Source of the DNA: JAAYJM01 sp964498585
GTDB taxonomy: Bacteria > Bacteroidota > Ignavibacteria > Kapaibacteriales > UBA2268
Direction of reading: 5' to 3'
Length of the DNA: 64,000 bases
NCBI GenBank assembly: GCA_964498585.1
Contig: CAZCHH010000008.1
Location: forward strand, 1 to 64,000
A model generated the notes under the pieces. That model worked only from the letters and a program-made list of their open reading frames with translations. It made no database searches and was not told where the DNA came from. The position numbers were made by a program, and so were the translations under genes. This document shows, piece by piece, positions 28,201 to 36,812 of the stretch; position 1 is the first letter of the stretch, and every line of letters begins with the position of its first letter.

Positions 28201-30471
28201 TATCTAGCTCGTTTCTTACAGGCGGATACTATCGATGTCGGTTCAAACTTCTACTCAAATGAATTTAAGTTCAATATTAACGTTGTTAATATTCCACCTA
28301 AATTCTTACCTTATAACTCACCAAGGAATATGAATCCAACTCCTGTAACTATTCCAGACCCGAATGTTACAAGACAGCAATTAGCAAATAATAACTATGT
28401 TATTGACCAAACAACAACAATTGTTGATACAATTAATTATCAGGATTCATGGTACACTTGCGGAGTTACTTCTGAAGGTAAATTAATTGCTAACGTTACT
28501 GATAAATTAAGATTCCAGGCAGATTTCAATACTGATGACGAAATGGAAGATTTCTTTGCAGAAGAATTAGGTTGGCAATTCCCGTATGGAAGAACAAATT
28601 ATTCATTAATTGATAAACCTAATTGGCTTTCAAATCAATATTTAAACAAATATGATTCTGATACAGAAGCAGATTTATTTGCTGTCGATTTAACTACTTA
28701 TGGAAAATTGAACGTTAGAATTCCTGCTTCAGAAGCATTACAATTATTAAAACCAATTAATCAATATAATGGCTATTTAGTTAACGATACTGTTTTCACA
28801 ATTTTAGCTGAAGATGGACATGCCGGATTAACAAGTTTAGATGTTAAATTATTCATTAACTATGCACCTGATATTATTACTCAATCACTTCCAGATGCAA
28901 AAGAAGATTTAGATTATAATCCCGGCTTACTTGATTCAACTAAGATGATTGTAGTTTTTGATGCAAACTTTGGTCAGGAACATAAATTTGAATTAGTTTA
29001 TGATGATTATCCTTATGACCAGATAGATAAAGACCCATGCTATCCAGAAGCAGGTGTTTGGGATTTATCCGGACTGAAAACTACTCCAAAATGGCTAAAA
29101 ATAAATGAAACAAGTGGTTTACTTTATGGTACTCCAAGTATTACAGATGCTCCAAAAGATGAACAAGTTACTGTAGTTGTTTGGGATATCATTGATGGTG
29201 AAACAAGAATACCTGTTGTAAAAACATTTAACTTGCTTGTTGATTCAACAAACCATCCACCGATGTTTATTTCATCTCCTTCAGTACAATGTATTGATTA
29301 TGGTAAACTTTACGAAGATTTTATCGTTGTAAGTGATAGAGATTTATTAAGAGCAGATATTGAAGGTAGAACAGCAGAAGAATTAACTGTTACTGTCCTT
29401 CAACCAACCAGTGGCTTGAATGCACAATTTATTGATGGTGGCGGAACAAGCCAACAGGATGAAGAATATGATACTATCAGAGTATGGACAGATAATTTCG
29501 ACATACCACGCGATTCTGATGGAAAAATAACTATTAAAATCGAAGTTAAAGATAAAGCAAACAATAAAGTAACTTTAATTTATCGTCTCAAGATGTCTGA
29601 TGTTACTAATTTTGTTGCTACTTTAAAAGTTGAAAATACACGTCCAGATGGAACTTTAGGAGCATTCCAATTATTAGAATTTGGTACTGCAAATCCGCAA
29701 ACTGGCGCTACAACCGGCGATGGTTCCGACAATAATGAAGTAGGTACTCTTGATTATAACTTCTGCGAATTTGAATTACCACCAATTCCAAACCAGGATA
29801 TATTTGATGCAAGATGGCAAATACCACAAACAAATGGTACCTTAAGAAATATCTATCCTAAGGGTGGTGCTACTGAAGGTTCTTATGTTTACAGAGGAAT
29901 ATTCCAAGCTGGTGGCGAAAAAGGTAATACTGGTATTTATTATCCAGTTAAAATTAGCTGGAACAGAACTGAAATTCCACAAAGAGCACAAACAGACGAC
30001 CCAACCTGGTGGATTAGCGATGCTATTTCATCTCAAGGTAATTACTTTAGCTATAATATGAGTACTGGTGAAGGCAAAAAAGCAACTGACCTTCAATACA
30101 CTATTGACGGTGATATTTGTACTATTATAATCCCAACTGATGTTGTCAATGCATTCCGTATTCATTACGATTGGATAAGCGGTGTAGATGAACAACCTAT
30201 AGCTGGATTTGAAACCGGTATAAAATCAATTTCACCAAATCCATTTGATGATAATACCAACATTAACTTTGAAATTGCAGTTTCAAGTAAAGTAAAAATT
30301 GAAGTTATTGACCAACTTGGTAACATAGTGTCATTAGTTGCTGATAAAGATTATGCACCTGGACAATATACTATTAATTGGAATGCAAATAATTTATCAA
30401 GTGGAACTTATACTTGTAGAATGATTGCTGGCTCAGTTACATCTGCTTATAAAATGGTTATTGTAAAATAA
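22297..30471 (+). CDS. giant T9SS surface protein with GGA(I) beta-helix repeats and an inserted Ycf48-like propeller
   Basis: A 2724-aa exported protein. Residues 1-24 are a signal peptide, and GGAGGTATT precedes the ATG. Between about residues 300 and 1310 there are at least twelve GGAI/GGAM/GGAL/GAA motifs spaced 25-60 residues apart, the pattern of polymorphic-outer-membrane-protein-like parallel beta-helices. This region is interrupted at about 885-1190 by repeats of the type GENGTIMKITEDGTKWE and LKTTNGGLSWE, which resemble Ycf48/BNR beta-propeller blades. Later come putative Ig/cadherin-like segments (about 2210-2330, SGLLYGTPSITDA) and a FDARW module also found in the 33593 gene. The final 80 residues (SISPNPFDDN to KMVIVK) are a T9SS sorting domain. 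It leads a probable four-gene operon. Adhesion or surface structure is likely. Confidence 0.82.
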   Translation: MHRLFRLSFLVMLFGIFLIWEADAQRPQAYISGKIEPNDVRILLKDTTYIINRDYVVAGTLIIEPGTTVLFYPNGRLIDSVGGRIIADGFSKSVYNRHPDGIIPLPGHSTNLIQQFTGYYDLRYFAYRSATDQTIRWTTEREKTIHSNKYNLVYNLLLDTVQRKITSPIPGTIPTVNQVWISYEEAIMFTASKLHSFDPVKNLYPLDSARLNVKENRINFIGQPVDNFSREWGHIVILPGSGIAFFRNCTFDGFRKDTTVDRTKYYGYETFATNPLPWMNLTVAQVDNLNNQMRVITNGSGGAITTFSSRTWLIDCEFKNNMARHRGGAIQFLQSPNGFPKDGAFAFTTYYPAIKNPNITERDGAPSTINALVPVIDYIDEQFAEPNLASVPLAPFQYDFARQAYDDGRMSIFLGRFRNVSFTNNKVLLSNIGQKAVGTPPVLIITDLENEAEPQKDGRNTAAGGAMYIYGQNPLEVGLGVNNSLFIKAADGVTDELLTFKDDTFEALNNNATSYQPILEDVFTQQGANGGAIYVGNINLDNPYLSNDATSLIVSGAFKNNLTATPYINEDLEELDDAANFSKGGAIYTYSNNWNARLQVRGGPARVNTGNETEFINNISGVGGAIFVQAVWGNQQSPILGGHDVKSLAAQLNDYPRDYGFYVLFENNSAQYFGGAIYTERTPVITGAGGIDGLSSMGYGGVRSIRFLENSARYSGGALNVDLSRRALLPEEKAIQIIRAEFVENTVGLNTEISADNKKLIRGGGAIYSVDADINLVKGTEFRANKVMNGNGAAIALIRPIREIKRFFLTDLDNVVFDPLKNNIATNFISNDDVFTFNPSTYPPQTGMLTRFLDNEIMVEDDVLNAQSGTGTTQVEIPGTIVRNDNFYGIHFLNQETGFAAGENGTIMKITEDGTKWEYVEAQPFNYSDITFVTNSIGFATTFDGYLVKTNDGGLTWFVSNIYFSPLNAIAFNGSKGAMIGDDGFIRLTDDGGNTWGATIPGFPAQPTNFTEKDLFGLFWADADNLWIVGSEGTIIKVSTLNGWEFVTSNTFNNLNSLYFVNANVGYIVGDGAIVLKTTNGGLSWEGDYRPENVDFTKISFKLNIGFILGENGIVLQTTDAGETWAQQVSNTEGDLFDLFFITPQIGYMVGENQPVEGTTYTSSLLKTEDGGATWNKVMISDTARLDVRRYHPHPNVNLPENGIGLGGAIYVLDIINSNRALREDSVRLNRVRFQSNKAYSGAAVYSDNYNLNFILTRCLVTGNEAIDNNQIGILQNAITGPYIKEPLPGITEKNEASSDLAGAIFYANVMGPLPANTSSITANSIYDNKARFLFRLPDAPNTKGVLVGTSGIGYGGIDTLRSNYWGHTEANVNMVVSNVHGGWANAVKETFFIATDNQNHLGYIWWNNANPRMNPLEQGPFESINRFNYQPIPLLNIQGDENTAAPNSIPEKLLMSGFVYDIYDKGTDIKTADYSNRRMSPIEDFAVGIPPKFELYSDDTKPSNGKYIKRYTRDPFVAEMRDENSELKYPLITQLQDEFYADADGIFYHPVGYPLFIETKIDYEGFIEISNHDPRALNETVFFVINETTGDYIRVNMKQFSEDAIQGVDEARSLFRARVELVPDSTNRSSSAIKPGIARRISEGLPTYGSLFQLLDSLNRNPYNEDAATLPGRKYYESTNSFANKTNLFSNRPSMPASDQGKQTYFAGERYAALPVNVGDSVFIVSRSYLWQYGPTEALKKGLQFVVTGSVNPPEYTGDIPALGERKIIDIVPSEYPWKRDLGIPDTIWNDDFMNKIFLTENRTYPVRRGAYSDHQSIYYLLSEEELEKNLEPGSMEGRDSILAVTAIDNNGFIDPMSLIDPDNYTNLSYKYKFNPNDALMYWFWAKMIPSSGPEKNEASGWMQFNGKPINPFVVPEGEFVTVRVDNYPPHWRTIDKLKELSGLDEDYISKFINLFKPYLNAPLYTDYLARFLQADTIDVGSNFYSNEFKFNINVVNIPPKFLPYNSPRNMNPTPVTIPDPNVTRQQLANNNYVIDQTTTIVDTINYQDSWYTCGVTSEGKLIANVTDKLRFQADFNTDDEMEDFFAEELGWQFPYGRTNYSLIDKPNWLSNQYLNKYDSDTEADLFAVDLTTYGKLNVRIPASEALQLLKPINQYNGYLVNDTVFTILAEDGHAGLTSLDVKLFINYAPDIITQSLPDAKEDLDYNPGLLDSTKMIVVFDANFGQEHKFELVYDDYPYDQIDKDPCYPEAGVWDLSGLKTTPKWLKINETSGLLYGTPSITDAPKDEQVTVVVWDIIDGETRIPVVKTFNLLVDSTNHPPMFISSPSVQCIDYGKLYEDFIVVSDRDLLRADIEGRTAEELTVTVLQPTSGLNAQFIDGGGTSQQDEEYDTIRVWTDNFDIPRDSDGKITIKIEVKDKANNKVTLIYRLKMSDVTNFVATLKVENTRPDGTLGAFQLLEFGTANPQTGATTGDGSDNNEVGTLDYNFCEFELPPIPNQDIFDARWQIPQTNGTLRNIYPKGGATEGSYVYRGIFQAGGEKGNTGIYYPVKISWNRTEIPQRAQTDDPTWWISDAISSQGNYFSYNMSTGEGKKATDLQYTIDGDICTIIIPTDVVNAFRIHYDWISGVDEQPIAGFETGIKSISPNPFDDNTNINFEIAVSSKVKIEVIDQLGNIVSLVADKDYAPGQYTINWNANNLSSGTYTCRMIAGSVTSAYKMVIVK

Positions 30472-30483
30472 TATTAATATAAA

Positions 30484-30512
30484 TGCAGGCATCTTTTTTT
30501 TAGATGCCTGCA
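30484..30512. other. 11-bp perfect hairpin between secreted genes
   Basis: TGCAGGCATCT and AGATGCCTGCA flank a loop of seven T residues, just after the giant gene. Because the T-run is in the loop rather than after the stem, it is not a standard terminator. It could stabilise the 3' end or tune expression of the downstream genes. Confidence 0.7.
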
Positions 30513-30554
30513 ATTAAATTATGAAAAATAATTTATAAATATATGGAGAAAAAT

Positions 30555-32375
30555 ATGAAGAAATACCTATCATTTATGCTCGGGGTTGCTTTTGTACTTG
30601 GAATTATAATTTCAATACCAGCAGCTGCCCAAGTTTATAGTGAATTTGAGCCACCAGTTAATATCAAAAAAGGTAGTTATACTGATTTGGTAGGAGATAA
30701 TTATCTCTCACCAACATCATTTACAAGAGTATCATCTGCTATTATTGATACAATTAATGGTTATTCTCAAATTCCTATTGGTTTCGAATTCGAATTTAAT
30801 GGCAATACTTTTACTCATCTTTGGGTTTGTGTCAATGGATTCGTTACTTTCAACAACCCACTTTCACTTTCTCAGGAATTGCCAGAGGGCCTTTTCACTT
30901 TTGATGAAGCTCGCTATCAAAACAATGTTATTGCACCTTATTGGGGCAATCACTGCTATAGAGCTACTTCAAGAATTTCCTATAAAACTGAAAACAATGT
31001 TCTTACTGTGCAATGGCAAAATTTGAACGTCAATGACCCAACTAATCCAACAAGAGTTGCTTCATTTCAGGTAAAATTGTATAAATCAACTGATACTACA
31101 TCAAAACAGGGTAATATTGAATTTAGCTATAGCTCTGTTGGTATGAATGTCGGAGTTGGTGCTGCAGTTGGTATTAAAGGTGGGAGCTTTAATGATTTCT
31201 TGAATGCTTTAGTTTACTACAATCCAAGCTTAGCTCCAATTTCACAAATAAAGACAATGAACTATCCACCAACTGGTGCTACAGATAGCGTCTTCTTGTT
31301 CAAACCGGTTCTCAGATATAGAGATACATCAAACTGGGGCGATGGCGATGTTGATATGTCAAAAAACTTTAGACATATTGGTATGCCTCAAAACAGATAT
31401 GTAACAATTAATGATGCTTATCTAATTTTAAATTCTGTTGCTACAAGAATTCCTTTAGACAGTGTACTTGGACGTCAGGGATATCATGGTGATGTTAATC
31501 ATAACGGTAGATATTATTATGACCTTACTATGGGTGGTATTAAAGTAAATATACCATGGAGAGATGAATATTATGACCAAAATATCAACGTTCCACCTTA
31601 TGTTAACGTTCCTTCAAAGAATAATATATTCTTCCAGGTTACCGAATTTGATGCTGCTATGATACTTCATTATCTTAGTGCAAGACTACCAAAATTGCCT
31701 TGGCTAATTGATACTATTGTTCAATATGGTAAAGTAATTCCACAGGAATTAATTGCAAGTAATGTCAATATTGGTGAAATTACTAAAATTAATGAAAATA
31801 CATACCAATTCCCAGTATTTTTAAATGGATATTTAAATGGTAATGTTGCTTCAAAATTTGAAATAAATGGAAAGATTTTAAATGTTGAATCAAATATTTT
31901 TGATGACAAATTTTTACTTGATTTTTCAAATGATATTTTAGTATTTGCTGGTTCAGGTGAATTCGAGAAGTCGATTCCTCTTGCTTATGTAACCTTTACT
32001 ACTTCAGATGAAGAACTTAATTTAAGTAATGTTACTTTCAATGATAATTCTCTTTCAAATCAAAATTATAAATTGCCTGTTGACAATAATGTTTTAGGAA
32101 ATGAGTTATTATTGCAAAATTCACCAAATCCGTTTACATCAAACACCAATATTATTGTAAACGTTGTTGAAGATGGAAATTACACTTTGACAGTCTATGA
32201 TATTTCCGGAAATAGAATTAAAGTATTGGCAAACCAATATTTATCAGCAGGACAATATTTATACCAGTTTGACGGAATTGATTCCAATGGAATTCAATTA
32301 AGCAATGGTATGTATATCTATAAACTTACTGGAGAAAATACTTCTGTTTCTAGGAAAATGATGTTAAACAGATAA
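30555..32375 (+). CDS. T9SS protein with dockerin-like and cohesin-like segments
   Basis: About 606 aa. The frame has an ATG at 30543, but GGAG at 30545-30548 serves the ATG at 30555, giving the signal peptide MKKYLSFMLGVAFVLGI ending near AAAQ. Residues about 30-245 are a globular domain of unknown type. A dockerin-like dyad follows: WGDGDVDMSKN with ITINDAYLILNS-like helix (VTINDAYLILNSV), then YHGDVNHNGRYY and, after an insertion, TEFDAAMILHYLSARL. Residues about 395-510 end in LAYVTFTTSDEELNLSNVTFND, reminiscent of cohesin-fold endings. The last 85 residues (NSPNPFTSN to KMMLNR) are a T9SS/FlgD-like sorting domain. It is followed after 6 bp by a cohesin-like gene. Confidence 0.75.
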   Translation: MKKYLSFMLGVAFVLGIIISIPAAAQVYSEFEPPVNIKKGSYTDLVGDNYLSPTSFTRVSSAIIDTINGYSQIPIGFEFEFNGNTFTHLWVCVNGFVTFNNPLSLSQELPEGLFTFDEARYQNNVIAPYWGNHCYRATSRISYKTENNVLTVQWQNLNVNDPTNPTRVASFQVKLYKSTDTTSKQGNIEFSYSSVGMNVGVGAAVGIKGGSFNDFLNALVYYNPSLAPISQIKTMNYPPTGATDSVFLFKPVLRYRDTSNWGDGDVDMSKNFRHIGMPQNRYVTINDAYLILNSVATRIPLDSVLGRQGYHGDVNHNGRYYYDLTMGGIKVNIPWRDEYYDQNINVPPYVNVPSKNNIFFQVTEFDAAMILHYLSARLPKLPWLIDTIVQYGKVIPQELIASNVNIGEITKINENTYQFPVFLNGYLNGNVASKFEINGKILNVESNIFDDKFLLDFSNDILVFAGSGEFEKSIPLAYVTFTTSDEELNLSNVTFNDNSLSNQNYKLPVDNNVLGNELLLQNSPNPFTSNTNIIVNVVEDGNYTLTVYDISGNRIKVLANQYLSAGQYLYQFDGIDSNGIQLSNGMYIYKLTGENTSVSRKMMLNR

Positions 32376-32381
32376 TCAGAA

Positions 32382-33563
32382 ATGAATTATCGACTATTTA
32401 ATATAATAATAATTGTGTGGCTGCTTTTATCAGGTAGCCACACAATAATTGCTAAAGAAAATATTACTGCTAAATTAATTAGTAATAATGTAGTTGATAT
32501 TTGTGGAAATAAAAAATCATCAGTAATCGTTGTAATTGATATTGGTGAAATTACGAAAAATGATTCTTTAGCCGGATATAATTTTGAAATTAATTATAAT
32601 CCCGAAAAGTTAAAGTTTCATACGGCACTAACATCTGGTACTTTAACTGAAGGTATTCAAGTAAAAGATTACAATTTTGCTGATACAGGTAAGTTTTACG
32701 GCTATGCTCTTAAAACGACAAGCTTGATTGAAGGGAATAAACCATTAATTGCTTTTCTTGGTGATTATATCGGTAATTGCCCGGATACCGCTTTTGTGAA
32801 TATTTCGTTCATTGAATTTACAGAATATTTTAAGAAAGAAGTTGATAGTATAGAGAATACCTTTGTTAAATCAGAGGTTTTTATAAAAGAAGATAGACTT
32901 TTATCTTCTGAGTTTGAATTAGATTCTATTATTCTTCCATTTGAAGAAAGTTCTGTTTCAACAACAGCTTTGCTATCAGGTTATAGTGATGCAAGATTGG
33001 ATACTGTTGATTTCCAGATAAGTATTTCTGATACTTCAAGATTTGATATAAGTGGAATAAATTCATTATCCGATAACCTTGAATTAATAAACTATGACAG
33101 TGAAAGTGGTTTGTTAAGAACAAAGATTGATGGAGATATAAAGAGTGGAGATGGATTCTATATTGAATTGAACGAGAAGACGAAAAATGACACTATCGTT
33201 GAATTGAGTATAAATCCAATAAAGATAAATGAATGTTCCTGTATTACTTATCTTTATGGAGACTGTCAATATATAAGAAGTGAAATAAAGGATACTTTTT
33301 CAAATAATGTAGAAATAGAAATATTAAATGAAATAAATTGTTATTATAATAAATCATTAGAAGAATTTATTATTACAGATGAAAAAATAGAAATAAATGG
33401 GATTACATTAATGTCTTTAGATGGAAAAATATTAGAAAGAAAAAATGTTTTAAACAAACAGAGCGAATATAGAATTGAAGTAAATAATTATGTAGATGGT
33501 ATTTACATACTTCAATTAATAAATAAAAATGCGATAAAGAATATATTATTAATAAAATATTAA
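32382..33563 (+). CDS. T9SS protein with N-terminal cohesin-like domain
   Basis: A 393-aa exported protein starting 6 bp after the previous stop. A signal peptide covers residues 1-24. The next 130 or so residues read like a cohesin fold (VIVVIDIGE, LAGYNFEINYNPEKLKFH, GKFYGYALKTT, PLIAFLGDYIG); cohesins bind dockerins or carbohydrates. A beta-rich middle with little recognisable character follows. The last 65 residues (GITLMSLDGKILERKNV to KNILLIKY) match the end of a T9SS sorting domain, although the PNP start motif is missing. With a dockerin-like module in the preceding gene, the two products could interact outside the cell; this is inference. Confidence 0.65.
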   Translation: MNYRLFNIIIIVWLLLSGSHTIIAKENITAKLISNNVVDICGNKKSSVIVVIDIGEITKNDSLAGYNFEINYNPEKLKFHTALTSGTLTEGIQVKDYNFADTGKFYGYALKTTSLIEGNKPLIAFLGDYIGNCPDTAFVNISFIEFTEYFKKEVDSIENTFVKSEVFIKEDRLLSSEFELDSIILPFEESSVSTTALLSGYSDARLDTVDFQISISDTSRFDISGINSLSDNLELINYDSESGLLRTKIDGDIKSGDGFYIELNEKTKNDTIVELSINPIKINECSCITYLYGDCQYIRSEIKDTFSNNVEIEILNEINCYYNKSLEEFIITDEKIEINGITLMSLDGKILERKNVLNKQSEYRIEVNNYVDGIYILQLINKNAIKNILLIKY

Positions 33564-33592
33564 ATTATAATTGTTTTATATGGAGGTTCAAT

Positions 33593-36500
33593 ATGAAGTT
33601 CAATAATTTACATCAAAGAAGCGTCGGCTTGCTTTTTGCCCTATTACTGATAGGATTCATTTCGATGCTTACTGAGAATGCTTATAGCCAGATACGTCCT
33701 GCAATTCCTATTCTGAGTTTAACTGGTGCTTCAGATGGTTGGAATGAGGATTGGTATCCTGATGGAAGAATTTGGATTCCACCATCAAAAGGAAATGAAG
33801 TCCGCGAATTCCTACTTCCAGTATTTGTAAAAAATCAATGGAAGACCTATCCACAAACTGCTTTTATGTATCAGGCGGACCCTATACATTCATTCAAGTT
33901 TTCAATGCTTTACGATAGCTCTGCTATCAAGCCAGTTGATATCCAAACTTTTCATCCTGTTAACGACCCATTGGATCCAAGGTTTAGATTTAAGCCAGAC
34001 CCATTAGCAAAAGATTTTATTATTGACTGGGAAATCTTTACTAATCATACTTACAGAGAATTTGTTAATCCTTCTACTCCATTACAGGATAAGTTAAAAG
34101 GAAGAGAAATAGTTATTTCAGGTATGTCATCAAATGCATTACCAAATTCTGATGATTTCGAAGTTATGTTATATGTCCGTTTCCAAGTTATTGCTAAAGA
34201 AGGTTTAGTAGGAACGGCAAGAAAAACACTTATCTATTTGAAATCCAATGTAATAATGTTTAATGATTTAAATGTTGCAACAACAGCTCCATTTAAGAAT
34301 TTACGTCCTTATAATCCAAACGTTGAATTTGATTATCCAGACCCAACTCCATTTAACCATTTAACCGGCTTAGGTGGATTTACTGGTATGGCAGGTATAT
34401 ATAATCGTCCACCGGACCCAAATAATCCTCCGCCAAATTCACAATGGAATGTTGAGCCAACACTACCCGGTGTTATTTATATCAATATTACAGATAATTT
34501 ACCAAAGATAAATGTTACTTTGGAAAGAGCTATTGGAACTCCATCACCATTTTCATTATTACAAATTGTTCCGGGCGAATTATGGCATATGACCGACCCG
34601 ATTACTGATGATGAAGGAAATATAGAAGTACCTGTTTATTCCGGCGATAGAAAAATTAAATTAGCAAATAGCACAACACGCTCAAGAATCATTGATTTAG
34701 AAATTGAATCTGACCAACCATGGTTACTTTTCAAAATGGATGGCAATAAACCACCTAATACTATTTCAAATAATTGGTCAACCAAGGGAACAATATTCAG
34801 AGTTGACAATAGTATTTTAGGCACAGACCGCGACCCCAATGGTGCTACAACTACATTAGACCCTGAAATTTTCTTAAGTATTCGTTGCGATAATACACAA
34901 CTTGCTGCTCTACCTCAAAAAGCTGGAACTTATGTTGGTTATATAACATTAAAATCTTCAACTGCATCAATTTCTCCAGCACGTTTGAGAGTAACTTTTA
35001 TTAATTTTGCAAATCCGGCAGAGCCAGAATTAGACCAGGTTTATGGTGAGCATCGCGGAATGAAAATTAAAGTTAAAAATTCAAGAGGATCTCAAACTCA
35101 AACTACTGAATTGATTTTTGGTACTGGAAACAGAGCCACTAATGGTGTTGATACTCTCTATGGTGAATTCGCTCATACAACTGCTCCTTCCGGCTTTTAT
35201 GCTAGATGGTTCCCAACTGACGAAGATGTTATTGGTGATGTTCAGTATGGATTCGGTGATTTCTCTCCAAATGATGAAGAAAGATATTATTTCTCCCGTT
35301 CACGCGATATAAGAAGCTCTTATGACACTACTACATCAATCAAATATCTTTGTAGATACTCCGCTGGCGGTTCTGATTACTATCCTGTGATTTTAGAATG
35401 GGATACTGAAGATTTCCCACCAAATGCCCAGTTATACTTGCGAGATGCCCTTAACGGTATTAAATTTAATATCAATATGAGAGAAGCAACAAATATCGGT
35501 GGCACCCGTTATTCATATACATTGAATGACCCAATGGACACTACTTTTGTTATTGAATATACTTTACCAAAAGTTATACAATATGTTGATGTTCAGGGAA
35601 ATCCAATAATTAAAAGAGGTTGGAATTTACTATCTATTCCAGTAAAACCATTAGATTTAAATTATCTAAAGATTTACCCAAATGCAGTAAATATTCCATA
35701 TTTCTTCTCCCAAAATCAATATCAGCAATCTGAAGAATTAAAAGCTGGTGTTGGATATTTCATAAAATACAGTGATACAGTTGATACCCGCTTTGCAGGC
35801 GCTCATATTATGCATATTTCACCACTTTACGATAACGAAGTTCGTGTCTATCCTGGTTGGAACACTATTGGTGCCTTATCTGTTCCTGTATCAATTGAGC
35901 AAATTAAATTTGAAGCAATTCCCAACTCAACTTTGAGAGAGCCACAGCCAAGATATACAAAACAATTTGGTGTATGGTCTTATTTGACCGACAGAGGTTA
36001 TGTTGAAGTGTCTGAAATAACTCCCGGCTTAGGTTATTGGATTAAAGTCGGTCGTGATGACGAATATCCCGGTCATGGTTACTTGAAAATTGATTATGGT
36101 ACTTCCCGTATTTTTGCTTATGATGTGCCTAATGAAAGAGAATCAATTCTTAATGATGCTACAAAAATTACAATTAGCGATAAAAATGCTTCTTCTAATT
36201 TATATTGGACATCAAACAGTTCAATTGATTTAACCAATTTTGAGATGCCACCAGCACCTCCTTCAGAATTATTCGATGTAAGATATAGCAGCGGAAGAAA
36301 CCTTGAAAATTCAAATACGGTAATACTTTTACAGGGAGTTGAGTATCCTGTTTCAATTAATGTAAATGACCTATCAAAGAATTTCAGATTCTATGATGCA
36401 GTTACAAATGAATTCCTCGGTGAAATTAACAATAATTCAAACAATGTTATAATTGCACAAGCCAAAGGAGATGCAATTAAAGTTGAAACTACTCCAAGCT

Positions 36501-36763
36501 CAAATGTATTTGGTTTAAATTGCTATCCAAACCCGGTTTCAAGCAATTCTACATTGAATTTTGTTATTACAGAAAATTCACAGATTACAATGAAACTTTA
36601 TGATGCTCTTGGCAATGAAGTTGCTGATTTGTTAAATGAATATAAAACTGCCGGTGAATACAGCATTAATTTAAATGCTTCAACACTTTCTAATGGTAAA
36701 TATATCTGCAAATTAGTAGCAGGACAAAATCAAACAATTCAAATGATTACAGTTGTAAAATAA
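33593..36763 (+). CDS. large T9SS surface protein with repeated FDxR(W/Y) and GWN modules
   Basis: A 1056-aa exported protein with GGAGG before the ATG and a signal peptide to about residue 33. The middle part has a segment starting MKIKVKNSRGSQTQTTELIF that parallels residues 2440-2640 of the giant protein, including YYPVILEW and NAQLYLRDA. Two repeats of a GWN type follow (RGWNLLSIPVKPL to GVGYFIKYSD; PGWNTIGALSVPV to GLGYWIKVGRD), a pattern also seen twice in the 60026 gene. A second FDxR module is at FEMPPAPPSELFDVRYSSGR. The final 80 residues (CYPNPVSSN to MITVVK) are the T9SS sorting domain. It ends the operon, directly before a strong terminator. Its function is not known; a surface or matrix role is likely. 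Confidence 0.75.
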   Translation: MKFNNLHQRSVGLLFALLLIGFISMLTENAYSQIRPAIPILSLTGASDGWNEDWYPDGRIWIPPSKGNEVREFLLPVFVKNQWKTYPQTAFMYQADPIHSFKFSMLYDSSAIKPVDIQTFHPVNDPLDPRFRFKPDPLAKDFIIDWEIFTNHTYREFVNPSTPLQDKLKGREIVISGMSSNALPNSDDFEVMLYVRFQVIAKEGLVGTARKTLIYLKSNVIMFNDLNVATTAPFKNLRPYNPNVEFDYPDPTPFNHLTGLGGFTGMAGIYNRPPDPNNPPPNSQWNVEPTLPGVIYINITDNLPKINVTLERAIGTPSPFSLLQIVPGELWHMTDPITDDEGNIEVPVYSGDRKIKLANSTTRSRIIDLEIESDQPWLLFKMDGNKPPNTISNNWSTKGTIFRVDNSILGTDRDPNGATTTLDPEIFLSIRCDNTQLAALPQKAGTYVGYITLKSSTASISPARLRVTFINFANPAEPELDQVYGEHRGMKIKVKNSRGSQTQTTELIFGTGNRATNGVDTLYGEFAHTTAPSGFYARWFPTDEDVIGDVQYGFGDFSPNDEERYYFSRSRDIRSSYDTTTSIKYLCRYSAGGSDYYPVILEWDTEDFPPNAQLYLRDALNGIKFNINMREATNIGGTRYSYTLNDPMDTTFVIEYTLPKVIQYVDVQGNPIIKRGWNLLSIPVKPLDLNYLKIYPNAVNIPYFFSQNQYQQSEELKAGVGYFIKYSDTVDTRFAGAHIMHISPLYDNEVRVYPGWNTIGALSVPVSIEQIKFEAIPNSTLREPQPRYTKQFGVWSYLTDRGYVEVSEITPGLGYWIKVGRDDEYPGHGYLKIDYGTSRIFAYDVPNERESILNDATKITISDKNASSNLYWTSNSSIDLTNFEMPPAPPSELFDVRYSSGRNLENSNTVILLQGVEYPVSINVNDLSKNFRFYDAVTNEFLGEINNNSNNVIIAQAKGDAIKVETTPSSNVFGLNCYPNPVSSNSTLNFVITENSQITMKLYDALGNEVADLLNEYKTAGEYSINLNASTLSNGKYICKLVAGQNQTIQMITVVK

Positions 36764-36784
36764 TAATCAGTTGAATTAATTTTA

Positions 36785-36812
36785 AAAGGGCGATTTTATC
36801 GCCCTTTTTTGT
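36785..36812 (+). terminator. rho-independent terminator ending the secreted-protein operon
   Basis: Stem AAAGGGCGAT/ATCGCCCTTT with a three-base loop and a following T-rich run. It begins 22 bp after the stop of the 1056-aa secreted protein. Confidence 0.9.

Noticed and set aside
30484..30512. Rho-independent terminator after the giant gene
   Set aside because: The T-run is in the loop and not after the stem; the downstream genes are close and same-strand.
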